A stretch of DNA of 64,000 nucleotides from positions 1 through 64,000 of the forward strand of contig CAJUQQ010000002.1 in the NCBI GenBank assembly GCA_910588175.1. Reading direction: 5' to 3'. Below the pieces are notes generated by a model. That model had not been told where the DNA came from, made no database searches, and worked only from the letters and a program-made list of their open reading frames with translations. Made by a program: the position numbers and the translations under genes. Below, piece by piece: positions 35,630 to 43,826 of this stretch (position 1 is the first letter of the stretch; every line of letters starts with the position of its first letter). The DNA comes from an uncultured Oscillibacter sp. (GTDB taxonomy: Bacteria > Bacillota > Clostridia > Oscillospirales > Oscillospiraceae).

Positions 35630-36814
35630 ATGATTCCAAGAATGACCACCGTAGGCACGCTGAAAAACTACCGCTATAATCTGAATCAGTCCAACTACAC
35701 CATGGGCAAGGCCATGAACGTCGTCACCAGCCGGCGGCTGTTCAGCTCTTACGCCGAGGATCCCGCCCTGGCCACCCGCTGCTTCCAGATTCGCCGGTCT
35801 TATCTGCGGGCCGAGAGCCAGTACAGCGTCAACGAGTCCCTGCGCCACAAGTACGACGTGGCCTGGTCGGCTCTGGACAATATCTCCACAGACCTCTATT
35901 CCCGGGCGGACGACGCGTCCATCGCCAGCATCATCCGCAGCGCCACCGACTCCACCGGACCGGGCCGTCTCGCCCTGGGCCAGTCCTTGTGCGCCAAGGC
36001 AAAGGACATTGCCCAGATTATGAACGGCCGCTACGGCGAAAACTATGTCTTTGCCGGCGCGGACACCCTGAACGCCCCCTTCACCTGGGGCCCCCAGGTG
36101 AACCCCGAGTATGTCGAGGGCGGCAATTTCCCCAAGTACCTGACGCCGGACGGCGGCACCACCAACGACCCGGAGCTGGCCTCTCAGGGCCTCTACTACC
36201 GGGGCGTGCCGGTGGACTCCAACAATCCGGCGGACGTGGAGAAGATGGAGTATTTCCTGAATGGGGAGCGGAAGGACATTGACGTGGGCCTGGGCCACAA
36301 GGAGGCGAACGGCGAAGCGGTGTCCTCCACCGTGTTTGACAGCTCCCTCCAGGGGATTTACTACCTGGGCGGCTACGGCACCAAGGACGGCGTAAAGGTT
36401 GAGGAAGACGACGGAACCACCGCCGGCGTGGTGGACCAGGTACCCAATAATGTCATCTCCATCGTCAACGAGCTGGGGCAGATTCTCCAGCGCTGCGATG
36501 AAAAGACCGGTGACTGGCACAGCAAAGAGGATGAGCTCCGCTTCCGGGCCCTGAGCCAGGAGCTGGAGAGCACCAACAGCGACTTCCGGGAGCGCTGGAC
36601 GGAGATGGACACCCAGAGCAGCTTCCTCCGGGACAACAGCGAACTGCTTACCACCACAAAGGACTCCCTGAAGCAGCAGTATATGGAGCTGGAGGACGCG
36701 GACCCCGCGGCGGCGATCTCCGACTTTATGTTTGCCCGGTACTGCTATGACGCCGCCCTGAAAGTGGGCAACAGCATCCTGTCCCAGAGCTTGATGGATT
36801 ATATGAATTTCTAA
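35630..36814 (+). CDS. flgL: Hook-associated protein 3 FlgL
   Basis: FlgL forms the second junction layer beneath the filament. The 394-residue protein has the flagellin-like N-terminal helix (RMTTVGTLKNYRYNLNQSNYTMGKAMNVVTSRR) and the NGRYGENYVFAGADTLNAPF motif of FlgL. It ends with a C-terminal helix containing DFMFARYCYDAALKVGNSILSQSLMDYM. AGAAGGGGGAAG precedes the start. It lies 21 bases after flgK. Confidence 0.95.
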   Translation: MIPRMTTVGTLKNYRYNLNQSNYTMGKAMNVVTSRRLFSSYAEDPALATRCFQIRRSYLRAESQYSVNESLRHKYDVAWSALDNISTDLYSRADDASIASIIRSATDSTGPGRLALGQSLCAKAKDIAQIMNGRYGENYVFAGADTLNAPFTWGPQVNPEYVEGGNFPKYLTPDGGTTNDPELASQGLYYRGVPVDSNNPADVEKMEYFLNGERKDIDVGLGHKEANGEAVSSTVFDSSLQGIYYLGGYGTKDGVKVEEDDGTTAGVVDQVPNNVISIVNELGQILQRCDEKTGDWHSKEDELRFRALSQELESTNSDFRERWTEMDTQSSFLRDNSELLTTTKDSLKQQYMELEDADPAAAISDFMFARYCYDAALKVGNSILSQSLMDYMNF

Positions 36815-36859
36815 GGAAGCGAATATAATTTTTTCAGAGGAAGGAGTGCGCCATGACCT

Positions 36860-37468
36860 ATGAGACAGCTGCTTGAAATTACCAGTGTACCCATTGAAAT
36901 TGAAATGCGGACCTCTCGGGCGCAGCTGCAGTACACCCGGGGTACGGCGGAATTGGAGATCTCCCGGGACAAGAAGGGACTGAGCATTAAAAGCCGGCCC
37001 ATTCAGCTCAACATGGATACCTTTGAGATGCGCCAGTCCATCGTTCCCTCCGCGCCCCGCAGCATTGAGCAAAGCGCCCAGAAGGGACGGCAGGCGGCCT
37101 ACAGCGCCACCGCGTCCTTGGCCCAGGAGGGTGAGCTCTACCTGAAAGCCAAGTTCGGGGAGGATGTGCAGGCTCAGATTTCCAAAACCGCTATCAGCGA
37201 GGAGATGTACAGCCAGCCCGCTATGGCCTTCATCCCCACGGAGGGGCCGGAGATCGACTGGAACCCCGGTGAGATGAACATCCGCTATGAGATGGATAAG
37301 CTGAACTTCGACTGGAGAATCAATCAGACCGAGTTTGAGTTCATTCCCGGCGACATTGAAATTTCCGTGAAGCAGCGGGCGGAGGTCATCGTCAAGTATA
37401 TCGGCGGTCCTCTCTACGTGCCGCCCTCCGCCGATCCGAACTATGAGCCGATGGATGTGAAGGCATGA
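36860..37468 (+). CDS. YviE-like protein (DUF6470)
   Basis: The 202-residue protein matches the YviE family in position (between flgL and fliW) and sequence character. It has an N-terminal LLEITSVPIEIEMRTSRAQLQYTRGTAELEISR and later DWNPGEMNIRYEMDKLNFDWRINQTEFEFIPGDIEISV. Its biochemical role is not established. AAGGAG lies about 13 bases upstream; a closer out-of-frame ATG opens only a short frame. Its stop overlaps the fliW start by four bases. Confidence 0.85.
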   Translation: MRQLLEITSVPIEIEMRTSRAQLQYTRGTAELEISRDKKGLSIKSRPIQLNMDTFEMRQSIVPSAPRSIEQSAQKGRQAAYSATASLAQEGELYLKAKFGEDVQAQISKTAISEEMYSQPAMAFIPTEGPEIDWNPGEMNIRYEMDKLNFDWRINQTEFEFIPGDIEISVKQRAEVIVKYIGGPLYVPPSADPNYEPMDVKA

Positions 37469-37926
37469 CGGAGATATTGAAGCTCCAGACCAAGTATTTC
37501 GGGGAAATCGAATACGAGGAGAAGGACGTGGTCCGCTTCCCGGCCGGAATCATCGGCTTTGAGGAGGAGCAGGCCTTTCTCCTCCTGCCCTTCGACGGCA
37601 GCGGCGGCGGAATGCTCTGCCTCCAAAGCGTGCGGACTCCCGCTCTGGCCTTTGTGGTGCTGGATCCCTTCACCCTCAAGCCGGACTACGCGCCGGAGCT
37701 GGAACGGGCGGAGCTGAAGCAGTTTGGCGTGACGGAGGTGGGAGACCTGGGCTTCTATGTGCTGTGCGCGGTGAAGAACCCGGTTTCCGCCAGTACGGTG
37801 AACCTCAAGTGTCCCTTGGTCATCCACCCGGAAACCCGGGAGGCCCGGCAGGTCATTATGGAGCGGTATGAGATGCGGCACCCCCTGGCGGAGTTTAGCC
37901 GCGGGGAGGGGGAGGCGCCGTGCTGA
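37465..37926 (+). CDS. fliW: Flagellar assembly factor FliW
   Basis: FliW binds flagellin and, when free, binds and inhibits CsrA, so flagellin translation is set by export. The 153-residue protein carries the family features: TKYFGEIEYEEKDVVRFPAGIIGFEEEQAFLLL and GFYVLCAVKNPVSASTVNLKCPLVI. It overlaps csrA by seven bases and DUF6470 by four, giving tight coupling of the partner-switch pair. Confidence 0.95.
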   Translation: MTEILKLQTKYFGEIEYEEKDVVRFPAGIIGFEEEQAFLLLPFDGSGGGMLCLQSVRTPALAFVVLDPFTLKPDYAPELERAELKQFGVTEVGDLGFYVLCAVKNPVSASTVNLKCPLVIHPETREARQVIMERYEMRHPLAEFSRGEGEAPC

Positions 37927-38186
37927 TTTTACAGCGCAAGACCGGCGAGTCCCTGATGATCGGGGAGGATGTCCGGGTTACGGTGGTGTCCATCGAGGGG
38001 GGCCGGGTCCGTCTGGCCATTTCCGCTCCGTCGGAGATTTCCATACTCCGCAGCGAGCTTCTGGACGCCAAATTAGCTAATCAGGATTCCGCCGTGGAAG
38101 AGGCTGCTCCTGCGGAGCTGCTGGGACTGCTGGGCGGAATGCCGAAAACACAACCTTTCCAGAAAGGAGAATCGAAGGATGGATGA
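37920..38186 (+). CDS. csrA: Carbon storage/translation regulator CsrA
   Basis: CsrA is a dimeric RNA-binding protein that blocks ribosome binding at GGA-containing leaders; in Firmicutes its known target is the flagellin mRNA. The 88-residue protein starts at GTG with LILQRKTGESLMIGEDVRVTVVSIEGGRVRLAISAP, including the Leu4 and Arg44-type RNA-binding edges. It has a longer C-terminal tail than Bacillus CsrA (74 residues), as expected for the FliW-binding type. Confidence 0.95.
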   Translation: MLILQRKTGESLMIGEDVRVTVVSIEGGRVRLAISAPSEISILRSELLDAKLANQDSAVEEAAPAELLGLLGGMPKTQPFQKGESKDG

Positions 38187-38352
38187 TATCGCAATGGCCG
38201 CCATGGACATGAGCTCCGCGCGGCTGGAGATGCAGTACGCCCTCAGCCTGCAAAAGCGGACCATGACGGACATGGAGCAGCAGGCCATGGGAGAGCTGGC
38301 CATGCTGCCTCCCGCGCCCAGCCTGGGTGACTATATCGACACCTACGCCTGA
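38179..38352 (+). CDS. YjfB-like putative motility protein
   Basis: This 57-residue ORF starts with MDDIAMAAMDMSSARLEMQYALSLQKRTM and ends with a Gly-Asp-Tyr-Ile-Asp tail. It matches the YjfB motility-protein pattern: short, Met/Ala-rich, with helical heptads. It overlaps csrA by eight bases and has AAAGGAGA about 9 bases upstream. It sits where flagellin (hag) follows csrA in Bacillus. The family has no proven function. Confidence 0.8.
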   Translation: MDDIAMAAMDMSSARLEMQYALSLQKRTMTDMEQQAMGELAMLPPAPSLGDYIDTYA

Positions 38353-38358
38353 GTGAAG

Positions 38359-38390
38359 AAAAACCGGAGCCTGAAAGGCTCCGGTTTTTT
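38359..38390 (+). terminator. Bidirectional terminator between yjfB-like gene and lexA
   Basis: A perfect 13-bp stem (38359-38371 with 38377-38389) and a TGAAA loop end in T6 on the plus strand and five T on the minus strand. It ends both the flgM operon and lexA. Confidence 0.93.
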
Positions 38391-38400
38391 CTGTGAGGGA

Positions 38401-38991
38401 TCAGTAATGACGGACAACGGCGGCAACCTTTCCAAGAATCTGGGCATAGGTACCGTCGATGGGGGAGTAGTCGTCATTCTCCGGCAGCAGCCAGGTTTGC
38501 CCCCCCCGAAGGGAGAGGCGTTTGACCGTGGCTTCGTCCTCAATCATGGCTACCACGATCTCGCCGTGCCGGGCGGCAGGCTGGCTGTGGACCACCACCA
38601 GATCGCCGGGAAGGATGCCGGCGTTCAGCATGGATTCTCCCCGGACCCGAAGGGCAAAATACTCGCCCTCCCGGCCTCCGGCGTCGAAGGGCAGATAGTC
38701 CTCAATACACTCCTCCGCCAGGATGGGGCTTCCGGCGGCCACATGGCCCAGAATGGGCACCTGGCCCTTTGGCACAGGGGTCTCGGTCAGGGCAATGGCC
38801 CGGCCCTTCCCGGCTCCCTTGGCGATGACGCCGGCTTCCTCCAGATGCTTGAGGTGAAAGTGAACGGTGGAGGGGGATTTCAGGCCCACCGCGTCGCCGA
38901 TCTCCCGCACGGAGGGCGGGTATCCCTGGGTCTGGATGCAGGAGACAATGTAGTCATAGACCTTCTGCTGCATGTGCGTGAGCTTTGCCAT
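38401..38991 (-). CDS. lexA: SOS repressor LexA
   Basis: LexA represses DNA-damage genes until RecA triggers self-cleavage. The 196-residue protein has a winged-helix DNA-binding domain (about 1-70, PSVREIGDAVGLKSPSTVHFHLKHLEEAG), the cleavage site Ala86-Gly87 (HVAAGSPI) and the catalytic dyad Ser120 (RGESM) and Lys157 (ATVKRL). The ATG at 38991 follows GGAGGAGG by 8 bases; an upstream extension of the frame is not supported. A LexA-box-like dyad lies about 75 bases upstream. Confidence 0.96.
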   Translation of the reverse strand: MAKLTHMQQKVYDYIVSCIQTQGYPPSVREIGDAVGLKSPSTVHFHLKHLEEAGVIAKGAGKGRAIALTETPVPKGQVPILGHVAAGSPILAEECIEDYLPFDAGGREGEYFALRVRGESMLNAGILPGDLVVVHSQPAARHGEIVVAMIEDEATVKRLSLRGGQTWLLPENDDYSPIDGTYAQILGKVAAVVRHY

Positions 38992-39063
38992 AACAGAAAC
39001 CTCCTCCGGACCGCGGATGGTAATAAGGATTTTCCCCAGTATAGCACAGTCCGAAGGAAAAAG

Positions 39064-39077
39064 CAAACATTTGTTTG
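39064..39077. promoter_or_regulatory. LexA box upstream of lexA
   Basis: CAAAC-ATTT-GTTTG has the same half-site spacing as the Firmicutes LexA box CGAAC-N4-GTTCG, with one change in each arm. The position upstream of lexA fits autoregulation. Confidence 0.75.
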
Positions 39078-39095
39078 AAGAATTTTGAAGAAACG

Positions 39096-39129
39096 AAAAC
39101 GCCCCTCGGACCATGCCGAGAGGCGTTTT
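39096..39129 (-). terminator. Terminator after secG
   Basis: A 14-bp stem with one C-A mismatch and an ACCATG loop has T-rich ends on both strands. It lies 9 bases beyond the secG stop codon and upstream of the LexA box. Confidence 0.75.
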
Positions 39130-39137
39130 TGCTTTGT

Positions 39138-39368
39138 TCAGCCGAGAATCAGCAGCACCATGGTCAGAATCAGGAACAGAGCCCCAATCCATTTGGTGGC
39201 CCGGGCCAGCTTGGCGTCCATAGTCTTGGCCTTGTTCTTGGCCAGGAAGGAGTCGGCCACGCCGCCGATGGCGCCGGAGAGGCCGGCGCTCTTGCCGGAC
39301 TGGAACAGCACGATCAGGATGATGCCCAGCCCGCAGAGGAGCTGCAAAACAGTGATAGCGAGTTTCAA
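39138..39368 (-). CDS. secG: Preprotein translocase subunit SecG
   Basis: SecG is the small non-essential subunit of the SecYEG channel. The 76-residue protein has two transmembrane helices (about 3-22 and 56-75) with the conserved link LFQSGKSAGLSGAIGG between them. The start is TTG with GGAGG upstream. A promoter lies about 60 bases upstream. It is a single-gene unit. Confidence 0.95.
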   Translation of the reverse strand: MKLAITVLQLLCGLGIILIVLFQSGKSAGLSGAIGGVADSFLAKNKAKTMDAKLARATKWIGALFLILTMVLLILG

Positions 39369-39425
39369 GATGTCCTACCTCCAAATGAACTCACGCGGTG
39401 CGTGAAACATATTTGACAGCTTTTA

Positions 39426-39454
39426 ATGTTACCACAAGTTTCCCGAATTTTCAA
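39426..39454 (-). promoter_or_regulatory. Sigma-A-type promoter of secG
   Basis: On the minus strand, TTGAAA, a 17-base spacer and TAACAT preceded by TGG match the housekeeping consensus. It lies 58 bases upstream of the secG start codon. Confidence 0.7.
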
Positions 39455-39505
39455 GTGTTATTTGCGAAAATTCTGAAGGAATTCTCGGGCTCCCGGGGAA
39501 GCCGG

Positions 39506-40720
39506 TTACTCCGCGTTCCGCACTTCCTCCACAACCTCCCGCAGGGTCAGGCCTTCCACGGTCCAGTCCGCCGCCAGCACCGGGGTGAGGGGAACGGAGA
39601 TGTACAGGTTGTTGCCCGCCTCATAGGCGCCGGAGGTGACCCCCACCACATGGCCCAGGGCGTTCAGCAGGGCGCCGCCGCTGCTTCCGTGGGAGATGTC
39701 GGCGGTGTTGACAATGCAGGGGAAGCCGAACTTCTGCACCTCATGGTCCGTGGAGCTGACCACGCCGTCGCTGATGGCCAGGGTGAGGCCCAGGGGCGCG
39801 CCCAGGGCGTAAACCGGGTCTCCCCGGCGGAGGGCGGGCTCCTCCGCAATCTCCAGGCAGGAGAAGAAGGGGGCCTCAGTTTTCTCCAGAGAGGTCCGGG
39901 AGATCCGCAGCAGGGCCAGGTCCGCGCCCGCGTCGTAGAAGAGGACCTTTTCCACCGGGAAGGTCTCGCCGGTAATGAGGGTGACGGTAGCCTGAACGGC
40001 GTCCTCTATGGTGTGGTAGTTGGTGACGGCCAGCCCGTCGGGGGTGACGAAAAAGCCGCTTCCGCCATTGCTCCGCCGCTGGGCCCGGTAGGCCTTATCC
40101 GTGTAGTACACGTCCAGCCGGAAGGCGGCGGCCATGTGCCGGTCGGCCAGCTGCCGGGCGGTGAGCTCCTCCGGGAACAGGTCTTGGACCTGCTCCTGGG
40201 TCCAGACTCCCTTTTCCACCAGACGCTCGGCGGCGGACGGTCCGTCCTCCCCCGGGAAGGGCAGGGCGTCCCGGACCAGCTGGTACAGGTCCCCCAGGGT
40301 CAGGGTTTCCCCATAGTCCCGGGAGGTCAGGGCCACCCGCCGGGCAAAGAGGGCGGCGTTGGCGTCGGTGAAGCCCTCATACCCCAGCAGACGCAGCAGG
40401 GCGGCGCAGAACTCACCGGTGGGAATGGGGTCCTTCTGACCGCCGGTGACGGTGACCCAGCCCTGGGCCGCGGCGTAGTCCTGGGGGCCGGAGACCAGCT
40501 CCTCCGCGTCCGCTCCGCTGAGCCGCACCAGCAGCTTCACAGCCTGGAGACGGCTGGCGGGGCTGGACAGGTCCGCCCCTGAGGGAACGCCGTCAATCAG
40601 CCCCAGGGCCGCCAGGGTCCCGGCGGCCTTTTGGGACTCCCCCTCCAGGGCGGCGGCGGAGGGAACCGCGCCCAAAAGCAGGGTCAAGGCGCAGAGCAGG
40701 GCAAAGAATCGTTTTTTCAT
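39506..40720 (-). CDS. Secreted trypsin-like serine protease with SLH-like N-terminal region
   Basis: The 404-residue protein has a signal peptide (MKKRFFALLCALTLLLGAVP, cut near SAA). About 160 residues that resemble SLH repeats follow (TLAALGLIDGVPSG and SRLQAVKLLVRLSG). The C-terminal part (about 205-400) is a trypsin/HtrA-type protease with the catalytic triad in TNYHTIED (His), GADLALL (Asp) and SHGSSGGAL (Ser). No PDZ domain follows, unlike HtrA/DegP. The ATG at 40720 is preferred because GGAGG lies eight bases upstream. It may be a wall-associated quality-control protease. Confidence 0.85.
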   Translation of the reverse strand: MKKRFFALLCALTLLLGAVPSAAALEGESQKAAGTLAALGLIDGVPSGADLSSPASRLQAVKLLVRLSGADAEELVSGPQDYAAAQGWVTVTGGQKDPIPTGEFCAALLRLLGYEGFTDANAALFARRVALTSRDYGETLTLGDLYQLVRDALPFPGEDGPSAAERLVEKGVWTQEQVQDLFPEELTARQLADRHMAAAFRLDVYYTDKAYRAQRRSNGGSGFFVTPDGLAVTNYHTIEDAVQATVTLITGETFPVEKVLFYDAGADLALLRISRTSLEKTEAPFFSCLEIAEEPALRRGDPVYALGAPLGLTLAISDGVVSSTDHEVQKFGFPCIVNTADISHGSSGGALLNALGHVVGVTSGAYEAGNNLYISVPLTPVLAADWTVEGLTLREVVEEVRNAE

Positions 40721-40792
40721 GGGATAAGCCTCCATCTAGCAGATTCGTCATATTGTAGCACGCCGGGCCGGGTTTTGCAAGGGCCGGCGGAC

Positions 40793-40821
40793 TGGACAGG
40801 AGAGGAAAAGTCTGATATAAT
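40793..40821 (+). promoter_or_regulatory. Sigma-A-type promoter of deoC-deoD
   Basis: TGGACA (40793-40798), a 17-base spacer and TATAAT (40816-40821) with an upstream TG form a near-consensus promoter 62 bases before the deoC start. Confidence 0.85.
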
Positions 40822-40883
40822 TGGAATGGTAGACCTTTCCCCGCCGAAGACCGGATACCAAAATGATAAAGGAGAACGCTGAA

Positions 40884-41540
40884 ATGGAACTGAAGGAAAT
40901 CCTTGGAAAGTGCGACCACACCCTCCTGGCCCAGGGAGCCACTTGGGAGGAGATCAAGGCCATCTGTGACGACGGTATGAAGTATCAGTGCGCTAGCGTC
41001 TGCATCCCCGCCTCCTATGTAAAGCAGGCGGCGGAGTACGCGGCGGGCAGGCTGCCCATCTGCACGGTCATCGGCTTCCCCAACGGCTATGACACCACCG
41101 CGGCCAAATGTTTTATGGCCACAGACGCCGTGGAGAACGGCGCGGAGGAAGTGGACATGGTCATCAACATCGGCTGGGTGAAGGACCGGAAGTGGGACGA
41201 GCTGCTGGCGGAAATCAAGGCCGTCAAGGCCGCCTGCAAGGGTAAGCTGCTGAAGGTGATCATTGAATGCTGCCTCCTCACCGACGAGGAGAAAATCAAG
41301 ATGTGCGAAATCGTCACCGCCTCCGGCGCGGAGTATATCAAGACCTCCACCGGCTTCGGCGGCGGCGGGGCCACCCGGGAGGACGTGGCCCTCTTTGCCA
41401 AGCACGTGGGTCCCCATGTGAAGATCAAGGCCGCCGGCGGCATCGCCGACTTGAAGGACGCGGAGGACTTCCTGAATCTGGGGGCTTCCCGCCTGGGCAC
41501 CAGCCGGGTGGTCAAGGCGGTAAAGGCCCTGGAGGGCTGA
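40884..41540 (+). CDS. deoC: Deoxyribose-phosphate aldolase DeoC
   Basis: DeoC splits 2-deoxyribose 5-phosphate into glyceraldehyde 3-phosphate and acetaldehyde, feeding deoxynucleosides into glycolysis. The 218-residue TIM-barrel protein has the catalytic lysines in LLKVIIECCLL and YIKTSTGFGGGGAT (Schiff-base Lys) and the phosphate-binding KAAGGI. ATG 40884 is chosen because AAAGGAG lies nine bases upstream; ATG 40863 would add seven residues. It is one base from deoD. Confidence 0.95.
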   Translation: MELKEILGKCDHTLLAQGATWEEIKAICDDGMKYQCASVCIPASYVKQAAEYAAGRLPICTVIGFPNGYDTTAAKCFMATDAVENGAEEVDMVINIGWVKDRKWDELLAEIKAVKAACKGKLLKVIIECCLLTDEEKIKMCEIVTASGAEYIKTSTGFGGGGATREDVALFAKHVGPHVKIKAAGGIADLKDAEDFLNLGASRLGTSRVVKAVKALEG

Positions 41541-41541
41541 C

Positions 41542-42261
41542 ATGGGAGGAACGCCCCACAACGAGGCCGCCCGGGGCGATTTCGCCCGGACGGTCCTCAT
41601 GCCCGGCGATCCCCTCCGGGCCAAATTCATCGCCGAGACCTTTCTGGAGAATCCCCGGCTGGTGAACAACGTCCGGGGCATCCAGGGCTGGACGGGGACC
41701 TACCAAGGCGTCCCCGTATCCGCCATGGCCTCCGGCATGGGGATGCCCAGCATGGGCATCTACTCCCACGAGCTTTTCCACTTCTATGACGTGGACAACA
41801 TCATCCGGGTAGGCACCACCGGGGCCCTCTCGCCGAAGCTGAAGCTCCGGGACCTGGTGATTGCCCAGGGAGCCTGTACGGATTCCAACTACGCCCACCA
41901 TCTGGGCCTTTCCGGGGTGTTCGCCCCCATCGCGGACTTCACGCTGCTGGAAACCGCCGTGGCGGCGGCCCGGGACCGGGGGCTGGAGCCCCCGGTGGGG
42001 AATCTCCTCAGCTCCGACGTGTTCTATTATAAAAAGGGCGGCGGTCTGGAGTGGGCGGACATGGGGGTGCTGGCCATCGACATGGAGACGGCGGGGCTCT
42101 ACATCAACGCCGCCGAGGCGGGGAAGCGGGCCCTGACCATCTGCGCCGTCACGGACAGCCTGGTCACCGGAGAGGCGCTTCCCCCGGCGGAGCGGCAGAG
42201 TTCCCTTTCCCAGATGATGGAAATCGCCCTGGAGACCGCCGTCCGGATGGCGAAACGGTAA
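41542..42261 (+). CDS. deoD: Purine-nucleoside phosphorylase DeoD
   Basis: This hexameric-type (DeoD) phosphorylase releases purine base and (deoxy)ribose 1-phosphate from nucleosides. The 239-residue protein has the N-terminal VLMPGDPLRAKFIAETFLENP, GMGMPSMGIYSHELF, and the MET motif in LAIDMETAGLY, with Asp of VTDSL for purine protonation. It directly follows deoC. The downstream importer genes would supply its substrates. Confidence 0.95.
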   Translation: MGGTPHNEAARGDFARTVLMPGDPLRAKFIAETFLENPRLVNNVRGIQGWTGTYQGVPVSAMASGMGMPSMGIYSHELFHFYDVDNIIRVGTTGALSPKLKLRDLVIAQGACTDSNYAHHLGLSGVFAPIADFTLLETAVAAARDRGLEPPVGNLLSSDVFYYKKGGGLEWADMGVLAIDMETAGLYINAAEAGKRALTICAVTDSLVTGEALPPAERQSSLSQMMEIALETAVRMAKR

Positions 42262-42349
42262 ACGATTTGGAGAGAACGCCGCCGTCTTTGTGGGAAACGA
42301 TGGGGCTTCCCCGTAAATTTGTCGAAACGGAAAACATTTGGAAATCCGG

Positions 42350-42378
42350 TTGAAATTCGGGGAAGGAATTGTTATAAT
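42350..42378 (+). promoter_or_regulatory. Sigma-A-type promoter of the nucleoside-binding lipoprotein gene
   Basis: TTGAAA (42350-42355), 17 bases and TATAAT (42373-42378) form a near-perfect promoter. The 65-base leader contains a small CCTCTG/CAGAGG hairpin. Confidence 0.88.
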
Positions 42379-42442
42379 GGGCTTGGCCCACTGAGGCCGC
42401 CTCTGTTTCGCAGAGGAACATATGGAAGGAAGGTTGATAGCA

Positions 42443-43633
42443 ATGAAGAAGTTATTTGCGATCCTGCTGACGCTGGCAATGGTCCTGTCTCTGGCCGCCT
42501 GCGGCGGCGACTCCGGCAAGAAGGACGACAGCGCCCCCGCCGATGGCGAAAGCCAGCAGCAGGAGCCCGCCGCTCCCGCCGATGACGGCGGCTCTGAGGG
42601 CGGAGCGGACATCCGGGTTGCCATGATCACGGACTACGGCGACATCACGGACCAGTCCTTTAACCAGACCACCTACGAGGCCTGCAAGGCCTGGAGCGAG
42701 GCCAACGGCGTGGAGTTTACCTACTACAAGCCCGCCGGCGACTCCACCGCTGAGCGGGTGGCCATGGTGGAAAAGGCCGCCGACGAGGATTACAATGTCA
42801 TCGTCATGCCCGGCTTTGCCTTTGCCGAGACCATCAAGGACTGCGCGGACCTCTATCCCGAGATCAGCTTCATCGCCCTGGACGTGGCCGAGGGTGACGT
42901 GGGCACCATCCCCAGCAACACCTACTGCGCCGTCTATAAGGAAGAGCTCTGCGGCTACATGGCTGGCGTCGCCGCCGTGAAGCTGGGCTACACCCACCTG
43001 GGCTACCTGGGCGGCATGGCCGTCCCCGCCGTGCAGCGCTTCGGCTACGGCTTCATCCAGGGCGTGGACGCCGCCGCCGGTGAGCTGGGCCTGAGCGACG
43101 TGGTTGTGGAGTATGTCTACGGCAACCAGTTCTTCGGCGATCCCGACATCACCGCCTATGCGGACAACTGGTATCAGAACGTGGGCGTCCAGGCGATCTT
43201 CGCCTGCGGCGGCGGCATCTGCACCTCCGCCGGTGAGGCGGCCGCCAAGGTTCCCGGCACCAAGGTCATCGGCGTGGACGTGGACCAGAGCTTCACCCTG
43301 GACGCCGCCTACGGCGAGGGCGTGACCCTGACCTCCGCCATGAAGGGCCTGGCCGCCACCGTCACCCACATGCTGGACGAGGTGGCCGCGGGCAACTTCG
43401 GCAACTACGGCGGCAAGGCCGAGGCCCTGGGCCTGGTCTCCGGCGACGACCCCAACGCCAACTACGTCCTGCTGCCCATGGACACCACCCAGTGGGGCGA
43501 TGGCTTCTCTCAGGACGACTACAAGGCCCTGGTGAAGGACATGTTCGAAGGCAAGGTCACCGTGTCCGACGACATCTCCGCCCTGCCCGAAACCACCAAC
43601 ATCCAGGTCAACGACCTGGGCAACATCAAGTAA
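42443..43633 (+). CDS. BMP-family substrate-binding lipoprotein (nucleoside ABC importer)
   Basis: This 396-residue lipoprotein is of the Bmp/PnrA family, whose members bind purine nucleosides. It has a type II signal peptide with the lipobox LAAC at Cys20, an acidic linker (about 25-58) and then the periplasmic-binding fold: MITDYGDITDQSFNQTTYE, VIVMPGFAFAETIK and VIGVDVDQS. ATG 42443 gives the proper signal peptide and is preceded by AAGGAAGG. It has its own promoter and a strong terminator, so it can be made in excess over the permease genes that follow. Confidence 0.93.
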   Translation: MKKLFAILLTLAMVLSLAACGGDSGKKDDSAPADGESQQQEPAAPADDGGSEGGADIRVAMITDYGDITDQSFNQTTYEACKAWSEANGVEFTYYKPAGDSTAERVAMVEKAADEDYNVIVMPGFAFAETIKDCADLYPEISFIALDVAEGDVGTIPSNTYCAVYKEELCGYMAGVAAVKLGYTHLGYLGGMAVPAVQRFGYGFIQGVDAAAGELGLSDVVVEYVYGNQFFGDPDITAYADNWYQNVGVQAIFACGGGICTSAGEAAAKVPGTKVIGVDVDQSFTLDAAYGEGVTLTSAMKGLAATVTHMLDEVAAGNFGNYGGKAEALGLVSGDDPNANYVLLPMDTTQWGDGFSQDDYKALVKDMFEGKVTVSDDISALPETTNIQVNDLGNIK

Positions 43634-43650
43634 AAACACCCTCAAGCATT

Positions 43651-43683
43651 GTGAGGACGGGATTTTCCCGTCCTCACTTTTTT
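43651..43683 (+). terminator. Intrinsic terminator after the lipoprotein gene
   Basis: A perfect 12-bp stem with a TTT loop (43651-43677) is followed by six T. It separates the binding-protein gene from the ATPase gene. Confidence 0.93.
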
Positions 43684-43742
43684 ACTTGCCGGCAGCTTGT
43701 AGAGAGAAAAGGTCAACTTTGTGAAAATTTGCAAAAAATGCT

Positions 43743-43771
43743 TTGAATTCTCCGCCTGGATATGGTACAAT
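43743..43771 (+). promoter_or_regulatory. Sigma-A-type promoter of the ABC importer operon
   Basis: TTGAAT (43743-43748), 17 bases and TACAAT (43766-43771) with TGG just before it form a good promoter 55 bases upstream of the ATPase start. Confidence 0.8.
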
Positions 43772-43826
43772 AAACAGGAACCTATTTTCTCGTGAGCGGT
43801 TTCGAGAAACAGAGAAGGAGGAGGTC

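Noticed and set aside
34235..37072. 945-residue minus-strand frame over flgK and flgL
   Set aside because: Antisense shadow with biased composition; both real genes are clear.
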